6,091 nucleotides of DNA. Origin: Pseudomonadota bacterium (GTDB lineage Bacteria > Pseudomonadota > Alphaproteobacteria > Rhizobiales > Beijerinckiaceae). Below are positions 5,932-6,091 of this stretch, in pieces. A program made the position numbers and the translations under genes. Location: positions 1-6,091 of the forward strand of contig JAEXUU010000726.1 of NCBI GenBank assembly GCA_023452965.1. Direction: 5' to 3'. Each line of letters starts with the position of its first letter. The stretch's first letter is position 1. A model generated the notes under the pieces. It did not search any database. It was not told the origin of the DNA and was given only the letters and a program-made list of their open reading frames with translations.

Positions 5932-6091
5932 GTGAGCGAGGTCCTGTTCGTCGTCAATGCCGGCAGTTCGAGCATCAAGTTCAAGCTCTACCGGGTGGTC
6001 GGCGAGGATATCGCGCTGGTCTTCGGCGGCGCCGTCGATGGCATCGGCACGAGGCCTCGGCTCAAGGCGAAGGACCATGCCGGCGAGACAC
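5932..6091 (+). CDS. ackA: Acetate kinase, N-terminal part, 3' end outside window
   Basis: The first 53 codons of an acetate/propionate kinase, running off the window. It starts with GTG at 5932, 3 bases after the pta stop, behind a strong GGAGG. Residues 5-20 read LFVVNAGSSSIKFKLY, the hallmark N-terminal signature of the acetokinase family (ASKHA fold), where the Asn and the Ser run help bind phosphate and nucleotide. The enzyme transfers phosphate from acetyl phosphate to ADP, giving acetate and ATP. Position directly after phosphate acetyltransferase confirms the assignment and implies one operon. Because only the N terminus is visible, the catalytic Glu, Arg and His residues and the full length cannot be checked. 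Propionate kinase is the main alternative. Confidence 0.93.
   Translation, partial: MSEVLFVVNAGSSSIKFKLYRVVGEDIALVFGGAVDGIGTRPRLKAKDHAGET

Noticed and set aside
4795..6078. Long open frame (427 codons) on the minus strand opposite pta and ackA
   Set aside because: It is antisense to two strongly recognisable proteins. Its product has the Asp/Arg/Gly/Ala-rich composition typical of shadow frames in high-GC DNA, with no domain signature.
1..6091. Mobile elements, CRISPR arrays, tRNA or rRNA genes
   Set aside because: No transposase-like frame, terminal inverted repeats, regularly spaced repeats or recognisable RNA gene was seen on either strand.

Overview
The window is GC-rich, densely coding DNA with every recognisable gene on the + strand. 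Third-codon positions are strongly G/C and the proteins look alphaproteobacterial, most likely Hyphomicrobiales (Rhizobiales). A Bosea- or Bradyrhizobium-like host is a guess from gene content and was not tested.

Left block (1-2384): the 3' end of an AMP-forming long-chain acyl-CoA synthetase gene, then a complete BktB-like thiolase, then a TetR-family regulator. Gaps are 12 and 5 bases, so these look like one transcription unit whose promoter lies before the window. It would activate acyl chains to CoA esters, cleave or condense 3-ketoacyl-CoA, and carry its own likely CoA-ester- or fatty-acid-responsive repressor.

Intergenic control region (2385-2632): 248 bases and the only real gap. It holds two short GC hairpins just after the regulator, a perfect FNR/FixK-type box (TTGAT-N4-ATCAA, 2477-2490), a second perfect inverted repeat (GTGTTC-N2-GAACAC, 2497-2510), and a leader ending in a Shine-Dalgarno sequence.

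Right block (2633-6091): a large DUF3141-type protein with a PHA-synthase-like Cys-Asp-His triad, a PTA_PTB-family phosphate acetyltransferase, and the first 53 codons of acetate kinase. Genes overlap or abut, which indicates an operon.

Reading of the whole: the FNR/FixK box suggests the right-hand operon is switched on when oxygen is low. Pta and AckA would convert acetyl-CoA through acetyl phosphate to acetate plus ATP. The PhaC-like protein hints at a link to polyhydroxyalkanoate or acyl-CoA storage. The biochemical role of the DUF3141 protein is unknown to me, and it is the most interesting element here. No mobile elements, CRISPR arrays, tRNAs or rRNAs were seen.
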